From an uncultured Selenomonadales bacterium (lineage in GTDB: Bacteria > Bacillota > Negativicutes > Selenomonadales > Selenomonadaceae), in NCBI GenBank assembly GCA_937877545.1, contig CALFJE010000151.1, forward strand, positions 1 through 61,804: 61,804 nt of DNA, written 5' to 3'. Made by a program: the position numbers and the translations under genes. Below, piece by piece: positions 39,262 through 48,682 of this stretch (positions are counted from its first letter, which is position 1; each line of letters begins with the position of its first letter). The notes beneath the pieces are model-generated. The model ran no database searches and was not told the origin of the DNA. It saw only the letters and a list, made by a program, of their open reading frames with translations.

Positions 39262-41745
39262 TCAAGCCCTAAGCACAGCCTCGGAATACAGCTTGACGCC
39301 GGCGGTCGCGTTCGGGTGAATCCAATCCGTCAAATAATCCTCGTGCGGGCGGAGATTCAAAATCGATTTGATATAGCTGTTCGGATTTATGAAGGCGTCG
39401 CCCGTCGTCGCGCACCAAGTCTTAAGGGCGTCGGAGTAAAGATTATTCGCCTGAATTTTTGCGGCGTAGGGCAGGGCACTGACCTTGTCGCCGTCGGTGG
39501 AAGTCCACGGCGCGATAAAAACGAACTTCGCCGCCGCATTCCGTTTCAAAATCGCGTCGCGCAAAATCTCCAGGCAGGCAATGTAATGTTGAGGCGTCAT
39601 GGCGCAAAGATTCGGGTTGCGATAGCGCACGTCGTTGGTACCAATCGCCACGACGAACAGATTCGCGGGCGTCGCAACAATCTTGCTCAAATACGGCTCC
39701 GAAATTAAATATCTGACCGTCGCCCCGCCGAGGGACGCGCTGAAAATTTTGCCGTCGACAAGAGGCGCAAGCGGCTCAAACCAGGGGACGCCGCCGTTTT
39801 TGGAGCCGCGAGTAACCGAATCGCCGACGAAGCAGACATTTTCCGCCGCCGTCAAAGCTTTGTAAAACGTGCCGCGCATTTCGTCCGAAACGTTCAGCGG
39901 CGCAACCCGTTGACGCTTAAAGCCGCGCTCGTCGAACAGATAACGGCGTTGAATCAAATTTTCGTTAAGCTCGGTGCCCAATACAACCCGCGTGATATGC
40001 TTAAGGACGTAAGAAATTCTTTTAAGCTCGAAGGTGCTGACCTCGCGGCGGAGGTTGGCGTTCGTAAGAATTTCCCAAATCGGCAAGGGGCGATAATTGC
40101 CCGCCAATGCGGAACGCGTCCACATGGGGATAATCGCACCGCCGAGGATTTTTTTCGTCTCGCGGTCGACGTAAACCTCAGCCAACAAACTCGCGTCGCC
40201 GTTGTGTTCGCGGTAAATGTTGGCGTAGTTGCCGGGACAATACAGGGTGTAAGTCTTGCGCCCGTTGACGGTCTCAATCTTGACGGGCTGAACCGAATGC
40301 GTATGGCAACCCAGAATAATATCTGCGCCCAAATCCAGAAAAATTTTGCGCCACGTCCGCTGAAAGTCGTCGGGAACGTCGGCAAATTGTTCGCCCCAAT
40401 GCGGCAGGACGATTATCAAGTCGGGCTTGTGACTCTTGGCAAGCGCAAAATCCTCCTTGACGCCCGCCAGCACGCGATTGAATTCCGGGGCATTGCGCTC
40501 GACAATCACGGAGGTCAGCCACGAAAATTTATCGCTCAGCAACTGCGCCGCAGTGAAAGCGTTCGCGCCGTAAGTGTAAGCCAAAATCGCCATCTTGACG
40601 CCGCCCTTGTCGACGATTTTGACACGCGAATTTGCCTTAGCCGCCGTGTCAACGTAGGAGCCGATAAAGTCGATTTGCTTGGCGTTGAGGGTTTTAATCG
40701 TGCGAAGTGCGCCGTCAACGCCCATATCCAGCACGTGATTGTTGGCGGTCGTGACCAAATCGAAGCCGGCATTTTTAACCGCGTCGGCAAAGGCGTCGGG
40801 GAAATTCAGATAAAGTCCCTTACCGTCGCCGAAGTTGCTCTGCGAATAAAGCTTAGCCGTGCCGCCCAGCGGACCTTCAAACACGCCGATTGAATAATCC
40901 GCGCCCGAAATGTATTCCCGCGTGTACTCGAACATCTCCGCGAAGTCGTAGCCTTGACCGTCGAACGCCCGCTTAACTTGATCCTCCAGCAGAATCAAAT
41001 CGCCGCAGAACAGAATCTTGAAGGCGTCCGCATACTTTGCCGAGGTCGTCTCGTCTGCCACGCGATAAATATCCTTTTCTTGAACGCCAAACAAATCGAT
41101 AAAGGCATTGTTTACCTCTGGGGGGGGGGTATTTGATTTACGGCTCTGCTCCGCCGCCTTGAGCTTTTGATAATCGTCTATGTTGACCCAACGATTATCC
41201 TGCGTCGTGTCCTTTTGAATGACGGCAGGCGCGGCTTGAACGACCGTGCAGTTATCGGGGACGTCCCGCGTGACGCTGCAACCCGCGCCGATTCGGACGT
41301 TGTTGCCCACCTTGACGTTGCCGATAATCGTCGCGCCCGCGCCAATGTAAACGTTATCGCCGACGGTCGGTGAGCCGGCGTTTTTGCTGTCGGGCAGCGT
41401 GTTCGAGCCGATTGTCACGTTTTGGAAAATCGTACAGCCCTTGCCGATTTGCGCTGCTTTGGAAATAAAAATCCCGCTGAAGCCGTGCGGCGAATTAAAA
41501 AAATTTATGTTCGGATTCATGGGAATGAACGCGCCGAAATAACGATTGATGAGGTCGCATTTGAGCTGAGCCTTCTGCCGTTCCAAGGACGTCTTTGCGG
41601 TAAAGTAATCAACGAACGCCTGCCAAAACACAAGCGTAATCGCGTTGACATCAAGGCAGGATCTTAACGCCTTAACGTGCGCCTCGTCTTGCAAGGCGTC
41701 AATGTAGTTGAGGAGATTTTGATTGAAACTCAGCGGATTGTTCAA
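39262..41745 (-). CDS. Three-domain acetyltransferase / CapA / SGNH hydrolase protein, 827 aa
   Basis: Residues about 60-195 form a left-handed beta-helix acetyltransferase of serine-acetyltransferase type (IGKGCTIFQNVTIGS, GDNVYIGAGATIIGNVKVG). A linker with PPP follows (206-209). Residues about 240-560 are a CapA-type metallophosphatase (FCGDLILLE, TTANNHVLDMG, VLPHWGEQF, GCHTHSVQPV). The last 190 residues are an SGNH/GDSL hydrolase (VCFVGDSVTRGS, GTNDVRY, DWIHPN). No signal peptide is visible. The combination suggests addition and removal of acyl groups on a surface polymer. TTG start at 41745 with GGAGGAT upstream. A C10 tract in the linker could switch the last two domains off. Confidence 0.82.
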   Translation of the reverse strand: MNNPLSFNQNLLNYIDALQDEAHVKALRSCLDVNAITLVFWQAFVDYFTAKTSLERQKAQLKCDLINRYFGAFIPMNPNINFFNSPHGFSGIFISKAAQIGKGCTIFQNVTIGSNTLPDSKNAGSPTVGDNVYIGAGATIIGNVKVGNNVRIGAGCSVTRDVPDNCTVVQAAPAVIQKDTTQDNRWVNIDDYQKLKAAEQSRKSNTPPPEVNNAFIDLFGVQEKDIYRVADETTSAKYADAFKILFCGDLILLEDQVKRAFDGQGYDFAEMFEYTREYISGADYSIGVFEGPLGGTAKLYSQSNFGDGKGLYLNFPDAFADAVKNAGFDLVTTANNHVLDMGVDGALRTIKTLNAKQIDFIGSYVDTAAKANSRVKIVDKGGVKMAILAYTYGANAFTAAQLLSDKFSWLTSVIVERNAPEFNRVLAGVKEDFALAKSHKPDLIIVLPHWGEQFADVPDDFQRTWRKIFLDLGADIILGCHTHSVQPVKIETVNGRKTYTLYCPGNYANIYREHNGDASLLAEVYVDRETKKILGGAIIPMWTRSALAGNYRPLPIWEILTNANLRREVSTFELKRISYVLKHITRVVLGTELNENLIQRRYLFDERGFKRQRVAPLNVSDEMRGTFYKALTAAENVCFVGDSVTRGSKNGGVPWFEPLAPLVDGKIFSASLGGATVRYLISEPYLSKIVATPANLFVVAIGTNDVRYRNPNLCAMTPQHYIACLEILRDAILKRNAAAKFVFIAPWTSTDGDKVSALPYAAKIQANNLYSDALKTWCATTGDAFINPNSYIKSILNLRPHEDYLTDWIHPNATAGVKLYSEAVLRA
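41120..41129 (-). repeat. Homopolymeric C10 tract in the three-domain gene
   Basis: Ten G on the plus strand read as ten C on the coding strand, encoding part of Thr-Pro-Pro-Pro in the linker between the acetyltransferase and CapA domains. In the sequence as given the frame is intact. Gain or loss of one base would stop translation soon after the first domain. Confidence 0.95.
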
Positions 41746-41757
41746 GGCGAATCCTCC

Positions 41758-42687
41758 TCAAAGCGCGGTGATGACCCAAAGGTAATTCTGCGCGGCAAGC
41801 TCGTTGACGCGGCGAATCTGCGCGGGCGTGAGTTTGGTTGCAACGTTAAGCGTCGGCGCGGACTTGAAGAGCGGAACCTTCTCTGCCTTCAAACCGTGAG
41901 CCGCCAAAAATTCCATAATCTCCTGCTCGTCCTGGAGGGATTCGTCAGAGATTTTGTCGTCAAAAACTTTCTCGTACATGTCTTTGGTCTCGGCGTAGAG
42001 CGTCGGAGCGTCAGCCTCGCCGTAGAGAGCCGCCGCCACGTCGGTGAAATATTGTTTCTGACAAAAATCGGAGGTTATGAAGCAACCGCCGTGCATGTTG
42101 AGGATGTCGCGGATATTGTCGAACATTTTGCCGCGACGCTCGTCGTTCAGATAAATCAGCAAGCCCTGCTCGATAATGCAAATCTCGCCCGAAAGTTTCT
42201 CGGCACTTGACGTCATGGCGCGGCGGTCTTCAATCGGAATGACCTCGTAGGAAATATTCTTGCGGAACTTTTTGCCTGCCCGTTCTTCCATAAACCAATC
42301 GCCGATAAGACAAACCGTCGCCAGTTCGCCGACGACAACCTTGCGCCCGTCACGTGCCAAAATCATGCCTCTCGGCGACAGCGAACACGCCAAATCCATT
42401 ACGTTTTTGTAATCATTTGCGCGAACGTATTCAATCGCGGCGGCGTAGTTCAGCTCCTGATAGAGGCTGTTCGTCAGTTCAATCCGCTCGAAGTCCGCCA
42501 AATTGTCCGTGTTGAAGAATACGGGGCGGTCGAGGAGCTTGAGGAACTTTTGGGCTTCGGGTATGCCCGCCGCCGACAGCCATTGCAATTTAACCTGCGC
42601 GGAGTACTCGACCATCTCGAATTCCGCCGCCCGCGCCGTCGACGTTATCAGCAGCGCGAACATTATCATCGCGAAAAATCTTTTCAT
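41758..42687 (-). CDS. Exported LCM-type methyltransferase-like protein, 309 aa
   Basis: The body resembles the leucine-carboxyl/O-methyltransferase (LCM) family: VMDLACSLSPRGMILARDGR, ICIIEQGLLIYLNDERRGKM and FDNIRDILNMHGGCFITSDF. The glycine of the usual DLACGxSPRG motif is replaced by Ser. The N-terminus (MKRFFAMIMFALLITSTARA) is a clear signal peptide, which is odd for a SAM-dependent enzyme because SAM is cytoplasmic. The ATG at 42687 has GAGGTG upstream. It lies between the ilvB-like gene and the three-domain gene. It may be a non-catalytic relative. Confidence 0.65.
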   Translation of the reverse strand: MKRFFAMIMFALLITSTARAAEFEMVEYSAQVKLQWLSAAGIPEAQKFLKLLDRPVFFNTDNLADFERIELTNSLYQELNYAAAIEYVRANDYKNVMDLACSLSPRGMILARDGRKVVVGELATVCLIGDWFMEERAGKKFRKNISYEVIPIEDRRAMTSSAEKLSGEICIIEQGLLIYLNDERRGKMFDNIRDILNMHGGCFITSDFCQKQYFTDVAAALYGEADAPTLYAETKDMYEKVFDDKISDESLQDEQEIMEFLAAHGLKAEKVPLFKSAPTLNVATKLTPAQIRRVNELAAQNYLWVITAL

Positions 42688-42697
42688 TGATAACACC

Positions 42698-44368
42698 TCA
42701 TTTGAATTCAACAAACTCATTGACGTTTGCGCCCGCCTTGGTCATAGGCTCGACGAAACTGCGCCAAACATTTAGCACGATAACGCGGGGATTGTCGGCG
42801 TCGTCAAGGGCTTGAGCCAACGCGTGGGCAAATTCCTCCTGCGTCGAGACCGCCTCCGCCTTGATAGCGAAACTCTGCGCGTAGGCGACATAATCCATCG
42901 GATAATCCAGTTCGCAGGCAATGTACCGCTCCTTGTAGAAAACCTTCTGCAACTGGCGAATCATGCCGAGGCTCGTGTTGTTGACAATCAGCGAAATCAC
43001 GGGCAGCTTGAGGCGGGCGATAGTATAATATTCATTGCCCGTCATTTTAATGCCGCCGTCGCCGCTGACGCAAATCACGCGCCGCTTATCGCCGTAAGCA
43101 AGCTGAGCACCCATAGCCGCCGGCAAGCCGAAGCCCATAGTTCCAAGCCCGCCCGACGTCAACCACGTGCGCGGCTCCTCAACGTGCAAGTGCAATGCCG
43201 CCCACATTTGGTGTTGCCCGACGTCCGTCGCGTAGGCGAAATTTTTCCCCGCCGTCTTTTTGGCAATCTGATTCATCGCCCACGGCACCGTCAAGCGGTC
43301 AACCTGATAATCGTAGTCGTACTCCTCCTGCCACGTCTCAATCTGCCGCCACCAATCGGCGCGGGGCTTGCCTGCCTCGTGGCGCATAAGGAGCTTGAGG
43401 ATAACCTTCATATCGCCCGCCAAGCCCAAACTGCCCTCGATATTCTTGTCAATCTCGGCGGGGTCGATGTCGATGTGGATAAATTTCTTTGCCGCCGTGT
43501 ACTTGCTGATGTTGCCGGTTTGCCTGTCGCCGAAACGACTGCCGACCGCGATAACCAAATCCGCCGCCGCCACCGCATGATTAGCCGCCTTTTTGCCGTG
43601 CATACCCGCGAAGCCCAAATTCTGCTTGTGACTGCGCGGCACCGCTCCGATACCCATAAGCGTGTTGACGACAGGCAAGTTAAATTTTTCAATGAACGCG
43701 ATAATTTCCTTGGACGCGCCCGCCGATATTGCTCCGCCGCCCACGATGACTGCGGGACGTTCAGCCTTGGCAATTTCCTCAGCCGCCTCAGCCGCGCAGA
43801 TTATAAAGTCGGCGTCGGGTTGCGAGGGAATTTTTTCCTTGACTTCCTGCGGACGATAATCCACCTCCGCGAAGAATAAATCTTTCGGCACGTCGACCAA
43901 TACCGGACCTCTGCGCCCGCTCATTGCGATTTCAAACGCCTGCCGAATCGTCGGGACGAGCAACCGCGCCTCTTTGACTTTAAAGTTGTGTTTCGTGACG
44001 GGCATTGTTATATCGAGTATGTCGGTTTCCTGGAAGGCGTCGCGTCCGAGGAGCGCGGTATCGACTTGCCCCGTTATCGCCACCAGCGGGATTGAGTCCA
44101 TGAACGCCGTCGCTATGCCCGTGACCAAATTCGTCGCGCCCGGTCCGGAAGTCGCCATGCACACGCCGACTTTGCCCGTCGCCCGCGCATAGCCGTCCGC
44201 CGCGTGAGCCGCGTTTTGCTCGTGCGTCACCAGGATTTGTCGAATTTCCTTTTCGTCGACCAGAGCGTCATACAGCGGCAAAATCATTCCGCCGGGGTAG
44301 CCGAAAATTATATCGACGCCACGCTCCCGCAAGCACTCGACTATCGCCCTCGCGCCTGTCATTATCAT
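42698..44368 (-). CDS. ilvB: Acetolactate synthase large subunit, 556 aa
   Basis: This thiamine-diphosphate enzyme condenses two pyruvates, or pyruvate with 2-oxobutyrate. The three domains are complete: the catalytic glutamate in LVTHEQNAAHAADGYARATG, the FAD/binding region and the ThDP motif GDGGIKMTGNEYYT. Length is normal. GAGGTG precedes the ATG at 44368. No small subunit (ilvN) is adjacent and the neighbours are surface-glycan type genes, so it may be a dedicated or unregulated copy. Confidence 0.9.
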   Translation of the reverse strand: MIMTGARAIVECLRERGVDIIFGYPGGMILPLYDALVDEKEIRQILVTHEQNAAHAADGYARATGKVGVCMATSGPGATNLVTGIATAFMDSIPLVAITGQVDTALLGRDAFQETDILDITMPVTKHNFKVKEARLLVPTIRQAFEIAMSGRRGPVLVDVPKDLFFAEVDYRPQEVKEKIPSQPDADFIICAAEAAEEIAKAERPAVIVGGGAISAGASKEIIAFIEKFNLPVVNTLMGIGAVPRSHKQNLGFAGMHGKKAANHAVAAADLVIAVGSRFGDRQTGNISKYTAAKKFIHIDIDPAEIDKNIEGSLGLAGDMKVILKLLMRHEAGKPRADWWRQIETWQEEYDYDYQVDRLTVPWAMNQIAKKTAGKNFAYATDVGQHQMWAALHLHVEEPRTWLTSGGLGTMGFGLPAAMGAQLAYGDKRRVICVSGDGGIKMTGNEYYTIARLKLPVISLIVNNTSLGMIRQLQKVFYKERYIACELDYPMDYVAYAQSFAIKAEAVSTQEEFAHALAQALDDADNPRVIVLNVWRSFVEPMTKAGANVNEFVEFK

Positions 44369-44372
44369 AAAA

Positions 44373-45356
44373 TCACCTCGTTAAAACTCGTTCGGCGCAC
44401 AAACACGCCGCAAGAATATCTTTGCCCCTTGAATCAATCGCACTGCTTTGCAACGCGTCATGAAAAAACTTGTAAACCTCACGCGGCGGCGACTTCGCCA
44501 GAATTCGTATCCATGAGAACGACTTATCGATAACGAACCCTCGCACCGCGTGACGCACCGCCGCATTGCGCCGAAAAAATTCCTGTCGACTCATGAACTC
44601 TTCCATTAAGCTCAAAGCCCGCGTTATGACGGCAAGCCACGTTTGCAAGTCGTAATCTTGGGCGGCGGAGTCTTCGCGGATTCGGTGGACGTTATTTACA
44701 AACGGCACGCGCACATATCGCTCCGCCAAGCACAGGCACTTGAAGCAAAAGACCATGTCCTCGGAAAAGCGCATTTGCGGGAACTCGATACGGTTTGCCG
44801 ATAAAAAATCGCGGCGGAAAAGCTTGCCCCACGGCAACCAGAAGAATTCTCCGCGCAGATACCGCCGCATTCGTTCCGCAAGATTATTCGAGTCAAGCGT
44901 CGGCTTATCGACGAAATTTTTATGTGTCTCGCCGCTGTCCAGGCGCGGCTCCGCAGTTTGCAAGTCGGCGTCCTTGAAGAGTATATGTCGCTCGGTGTGT
45001 ACAACGTCGGCTTTGAACTGCTCGGCGGCGGCGATAAAATCTCCAAGCGCGGTCGGCAGAATCATATCGTCGTTGTCGACAAAGGTAACGTACTTGCCCG
45101 ACGCGTTTTGAATACCGACGTTGCGCGGGACGCCGGCTCCGCCCGAATTCTTGCCCGTCGATAAAAGCTTAAGCCGCCCGTCGAAATACGGCAGGAGCTT
45201 TTCAACCTCGGTGACGGAGTTATCGGTTGAGCAGTCGTCCACAACGATAACCTCAAAGTCTTTGAACTCCGAGGCAAGCACGCTGAGCAAACATTGACCG
45301 ATATACGGGGCGGCGTTGTAGAGCGGGATTATCACGGAGACCGCGCAGGTTGTCAT
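44373..45356 (-). CDS. Family 2 glycosyltransferase, 327 aa
   Basis: The GT-A fold is evident: SVIIPLYNAAPYIGQCLLSV, VIVVDDCSTDNS and the metal-binding VDNDD. The C-terminal half (LPWGKLFRRDFL, FSEDMVFCFKCL) is like polymer-modifying glycosyltransferases. Acceptor unknown. The ATG at 45356 has GGAGGAAAG upstream. It ends four bases before the acetolactate synthase start, and follows the swrB-like gene by about 50 bp, which contains no obvious terminator. Confidence 0.85.
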   Translation of the reverse strand: MTTCAVSVIIPLYNAAPYIGQCLLSVLASEFKDFEVIVVDDCSTDNSVTEVEKLLPYFDGRLKLLSTGKNSGGAGVPRNVGIQNASGKYVTFVDNDDMILPTALGDFIAAAEQFKADVVHTERHILFKDADLQTAEPRLDSGETHKNFVDKPTLDSNNLAERMRRYLRGEFFWLPWGKLFRRDFLSANRIEFPQMRFSEDMVFCFKCLCLAERYVRVPFVNNVHRIREDSAAQDYDLQTWLAVITRALSLMEEFMSRQEFFRRNAAVRHAVRGFVIDKSFSWIRILAKSPPREVYKFFHDALQSSAIDSRGKDILAACLCAERVLTR

Positions 45357-45404
45357 TGGCTTTCCTCCTAAAAAAATTCCGCTCACCGATTGATGAGCGG
45401 CTAA

Positions 45405-46658
45405 CTACCTTCTGTCTAATTGTCGTCGCGTCATTTCTTGAATCAGCTCTATCGCGCCGCGCCCCAGTCCCGTTTCCCGCGATATGTCTTCGATTGACAT
45501 GCCCGCCAACAACATTTCCTTGATTATCGACGAGTCCGTTGTTTCCAGCTTGAGTTCGCGGCGTTCGGACGGTTTATCGAGCGGCTTGGGCTTGACAGGT
45601 AAGACGATTTCCTTAGGCTCCTCGACGGTTTTAACTTCCTCTGCGCTTTGACGTTCCGCCTCGCGTATCGCCTCCAAAGCCGCCTTGCGCACGTCGCGAC
45701 TTGCCTTTTTGCGTTTCTTGCGCGGAGCAGGTGCTTGACGTTCGGGGGCGGATTCTTCGGGCGGCTTCTCTGCCATTTTCGCTGACGCTTCTGTCAATTT
45801 TTTGCGCGTCGCCTCGATTTTGACGGGGTCACCCTCGACGACCGTTATCGGCTGTTTGGTTTCGGGCGAAAGAATGACCGAATTCCTCGCCGGCGGGCGC
45901 GCAGGTTCCTCGACTTTCGGCGGCGCGGCGATTGATTCTTCCAAAATCGCGTCGAAGGCTTTGCCCTTATCCTCCGCGACTTCGACCTTGGGCGGTTCGG
46001 CTTTGGGTTCGGTTTGACGCACGGTTGGCGGAGCCGGTATCGGTCCGAGCGGATTAAGCGGTTGCGCGGGCGGCGAAGTTATTTTCGTGACGGGCGGCGT
46101 AACGATTGACGCGGCGGGTTTTGCTATCGGCTGAACGGGCGGCGTCGTTATCGGCGGTATCGGCGCGGCGGGGCGTTGCGGCGGCGTCATTATCGGCGGC
46201 ACGAGCGGCGGCGTCATTTGCGGTATCGCCACGGGCTGTTGGTATTGGAGCGGCGTTGTCATTGCCAAGTTTAATTTCCGCTCCATGACATCCATTTTCC
46301 GTTGCATCGATTCGACTTCCGCGCCCGCGTCGTCCAAACGCGCCAGCAAATCGCGTATTTCGCCCGATTGTCCCTCGCCCTTTTTGAGCAACTTTTTTAA
46401 TTCGGTGACGCGCCCCTCCAGTTGAACTCGGTTGCGCTCGGATTCGTCCAAAACGTTTTCCAAGTGCGTTACGTGATTCTCCATGCGCCCGATTATCTCG
46501 TTAGCCGTGCGTTCCAGCTCCTGTTTGAGCTTGCCCGTTGACTCCTCGACTTCCCTGCGCTCTTGAACGTCCTGCTTGCGGCGGCGCGTATTCGTCCATG
46601 CCACGAAGATTATCCCCGCGCCGACTGCTATCAACAACATCATCAGTTCGGTAATCAT
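45405..46658 (-). CDS. SwrB-like membrane coiled-coil protein (DUF6115), 417 aa
   Basis: An N-terminal membrane segment (LMMLLIAVGAGIIFVAW) is followed by a coiled coil to about residue 140, a long Pro-rich linker with many PPxxxP stretches, a basic segment, and a C-terminal helix-turn-helix-like domain (SSIIKEMLLAGMSIEDISRE, then TGLGRGAIELIQEM). The C-terminal domain and position near the sigma gene match SwrB, which activates the flagellar export apparatus in Bacillus. The linker is much longer than in Bacillus. Confidence 0.75.
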   Translation of the reverse strand: MITELMMLLIAVGAGIIFVAWTNTRRRKQDVQERREVEESTGKLKQELERTANEIIGRMENHVTHLENVLDESERNRVQLEGRVTELKKLLKKGEGQSGEIRDLLARLDDAGAEVESMQRKMDVMERKLNLAMTTPLQYQQPVAIPQMTPPLVPPIMTPPQRPAAPIPPITTPPVQPIAKPAASIVTPPVTKITSPPAQPLNPLGPIPAPPTVRQTEPKAEPPKVEVAEDKGKAFDAILEESIAAPPKVEEPARPPARNSVILSPETKQPITVVEGDPVKIEATRKKLTEASAKMAEKPPEESAPERQAPAPRKKRKKASRDVRKAALEAIREAERQSAEEVKTVEEPKEIVLPVKPKPLDKPSERRELKLETTDSSIIKEMLLAGMSIEDISRETGLGRGAIELIQEMTRRQLDRR

Positions 46659-46664
46659 GACGCC

Positions 46665-46991
46665 TCACAGCGAAATATCCAGGAAGTAGCCGCGCTTCGG
46701 GTCGGTAGCCAAAACATCTTCCTCGTCCACGAATTCGGGCGGCGTCCGCTTTTGACGCTTGTAGTAGTAGCCGCCGCCGCGCTCCCGACGGTCGGGGTCG
46801 TCCTTGATAACTCTGCCCTCGGCTTCCTCCTTATTGCGCACCTGCTTTTGTTTTAGCTGAGCGTCTTCCTTTTCGCGCACCGTTTCAAAAGCATTCTGCA
46901 ACGCCGAGGCGTTATTCATGTCGTGCTGGACTTGCGCCGCGTTATTGGCGTTCGCGTAAGTCATTTGCACTCCCACCGGTGCAAGTTCCAT
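46665..46991 (-). CDS. Small flagellar-cluster protein of unknown function, 108 aa
   Basis: The protein is charged, with a coiled-coil-like middle (ALQNAFETVREKEDAQLKQK), an Arg/Gly-rich segment and an acidic end closing in RGYFLDISL. I do not know a named family; similar small proteins occur next to DUF342 genes in Firmicute motility clusters. The ATG at 46991 has GGGAGGG upstream. It is 20 bp after fapA and six bp before the swrB-like gene. Confidence 0.6.
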   Translation of the reverse strand: MELAPVGVQMTYANANNAAQVQHDMNNASALQNAFETVREKEDAQLKQKQVRNKEEAEGRVIKDDPDRRERGGGYYYKRQKRTPPEFVDEEDVLATDPKRGYFLDISL

Positions 46992-47011
46992 TTCGTATCC
47001 CTCCCAAAAAA

Positions 47012-48670
47012 TCAATAAGGTCCGACTTCGACCTCGCCGTTATCGTTGAGAAAGATTGTGCAACGTCTGTAATCCGATTGAATATTTTTCAGCAACCCGT
47101 TTACCGACAGCTTCACGCCGGGATAAATGGTGTCGCTTACCTTAATCCGTCCGTTCTTCATGTTCGCCAACTGCGCCTCAATCTCCAGAATTCGCTTTTC
47201 GTCGCGCTTAATCTGCCCCGCCAACGGAAATTGCGAACGCGTCAGCTGATTTATCATGTCAATGCGCGTCTGCGGCAACTTGTTGATGTCAATCTTCGAC
47301 AGCGTGTTGAGCGTCTGCGTGATATGCGTCAGCCGCCGCTTGGATTCTTTATAATTCTTGCGCAGGTCTTGATATTCTTTTTGGAGATTCGGGTCAATGC
47401 CGACGGAAACTTTCGTGACGACAAAGGCATCGTTGCCGAGGGCGCGAACGTTAATTTCCGAGCCCGCCACCGTGTGACCGCCCGTTATCTGCCCGTGCTT
47501 GGTCTCCATGATAATCCGCTTGCCCGCCCGAATATGCGAGTGGAGCGCGATGTCGGCGATATAAATATCGTTGCCCGCCTCAATGAAGGCATTTTCGGCA
47601 AAGGCTGTGCGCACGTCGTGCTCGGCGTAAACCTTAGCCCTGTCCGCGCCCGTGATGCCGCCGCTTATGTAGACGTTGCGCCCGGTGACCTCCGCGCCGT
47701 TGACGGAGCCTTTAATCTCGATGTCGCCCGTCGCCTTGACGGAAAAACCTTGCTCGACGTTGCCCTTAATCTGAATCGTGCCGTCAAACTCAACGTCGCC
47801 CGTCGACACGCCCACGGAGCCTTTAATCTCAAGGCGCGGGTCGACGCTTATCCGCGAGCCTTTGTCGACAATCTGCCCGTTCACCGTGGCGATAAGCCGT
47901 TCGCCGACGACTTTGGTATTTTTGCCTTCGGGCATGGGGACGGGGCGACCGTTCTGCGCGGGAACGAAATCGCCCAAAATATTTTTACCGGGCGTGCCCT
48001 TGGTCTGCGGAATGCGAATCGCCAGCGTTTGATTTTCTTTGGCGAGCACGAACAGATTCAAATCTTTGTAGTCAACTTTATCGTATTCGTCGACGACGGG
48101 CTTGCCCTGGACGCCCAAATTAAATTTCCTGTCGATGTAGGCGTTTTCGCCGGGGACGGGCAAAAGTCCCTGCGCGGCAATGAAGGGCTTAAAGCTCTTA
48201 ATGCCGTTTTCAATCGCTTCCTCGTCAATGCCGTAGACGACGCCCTCGGCATTTAGCGCGGCGATAACCATTTCCTTTGTGGGCGGACGTGCGCCCTCCC
48301 GCGTGTCGTATTTGACGGTTGCCTTCATTCTGTCGCGTGAAAGGTCGATTATCAGGCGGGCATAAGGCTCCTCGACGGCGTCAAGTTGTTCAAGGCTGTC
48401 GCCGACGGCTATTATCGCAAGTTCGTCCGCCGTTATGTCGACAGGCTCGGCTATTTTTTGCGGACGCCCGCTTGCCTCGCGCATTGTCCGCGAAAGTATT
48501 CCTACGTCGTAGTCCAAAACTTTGCACTCGCGCAGAATTTGACGCATATCGGACAGCTCAAAGAGACGTTCGCCGTCCACACCGGGATAAATCGTAAGAT
48601 AAACGCCATCCGATCTGAATTCATATTTATAACCGGATTGCGGACCGCCCAAGACAAGATTTTCGCTCAT
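47012..48670 (-). CDS. FapA-family protein (DUF342), 552 aa
   Basis: The DUF342 family is recognised by its N-terminal region and a central right-handed beta-helix of polymerised short repeats (VEFDGTIQIKGNVEQGFSVK, GDIEIKGSVNGAEVTGRNVY), followed by a C-terminal coiled coil (about residues 410-500). Members usually lie in flagellar or polar-localisation clusters; a role in cell-surface or flagellar placement has been proposed. It follows fliA across a heptamer-repeat element. Confidence 0.85.
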   Translation of the reverse strand: MSENLVLGGPQSGYKYEFRSDGVYLTIYPGVDGERLFELSDMRQILRECKVLDYDVGILSRTMREASGRPQKIAEPVDITADELAIIAVGDSLEQLDAVEEPYARLIIDLSRDRMKATVKYDTREGARPPTKEMVIAALNAEGVVYGIDEEAIENGIKSFKPFIAAQGLLPVPGENAYIDRKFNLGVQGKPVVDEYDKVDYKDLNLFVLAKENQTLAIRIPQTKGTPGKNILGDFVPAQNGRPVPMPEGKNTKVVGERLIATVNGQIVDKGSRISVDPRLEIKGSVGVSTGDVEFDGTIQIKGNVEQGFSVKATGDIEIKGSVNGAEVTGRNVYISGGITGADRAKVYAEHDVRTAFAENAFIEAGNDIYIADIALHSHIRAGKRIIMETKHGQITGGHTVAGSEINVRALGNDAFVVTKVSVGIDPNLQKEYQDLRKNYKESKRRLTHITQTLNTLSKIDINKLPQTRIDMINQLTRSQFPLAGQIKRDEKRILEIEAQLANMKNGRIKVSDTIYPGVKLSVNGLLKNIQSDYRRCTIFLNDNGEVEVGPY

Positions 48671-48682
48671 CTCGCGTCCCCC

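Noticed and set aside
40954..41136. Small plus-strand frame ending at the G10 tract
   Set aside because: It lies antisense to the three-domain gene, has no ribosome site and ends by chance at the homopolymer.
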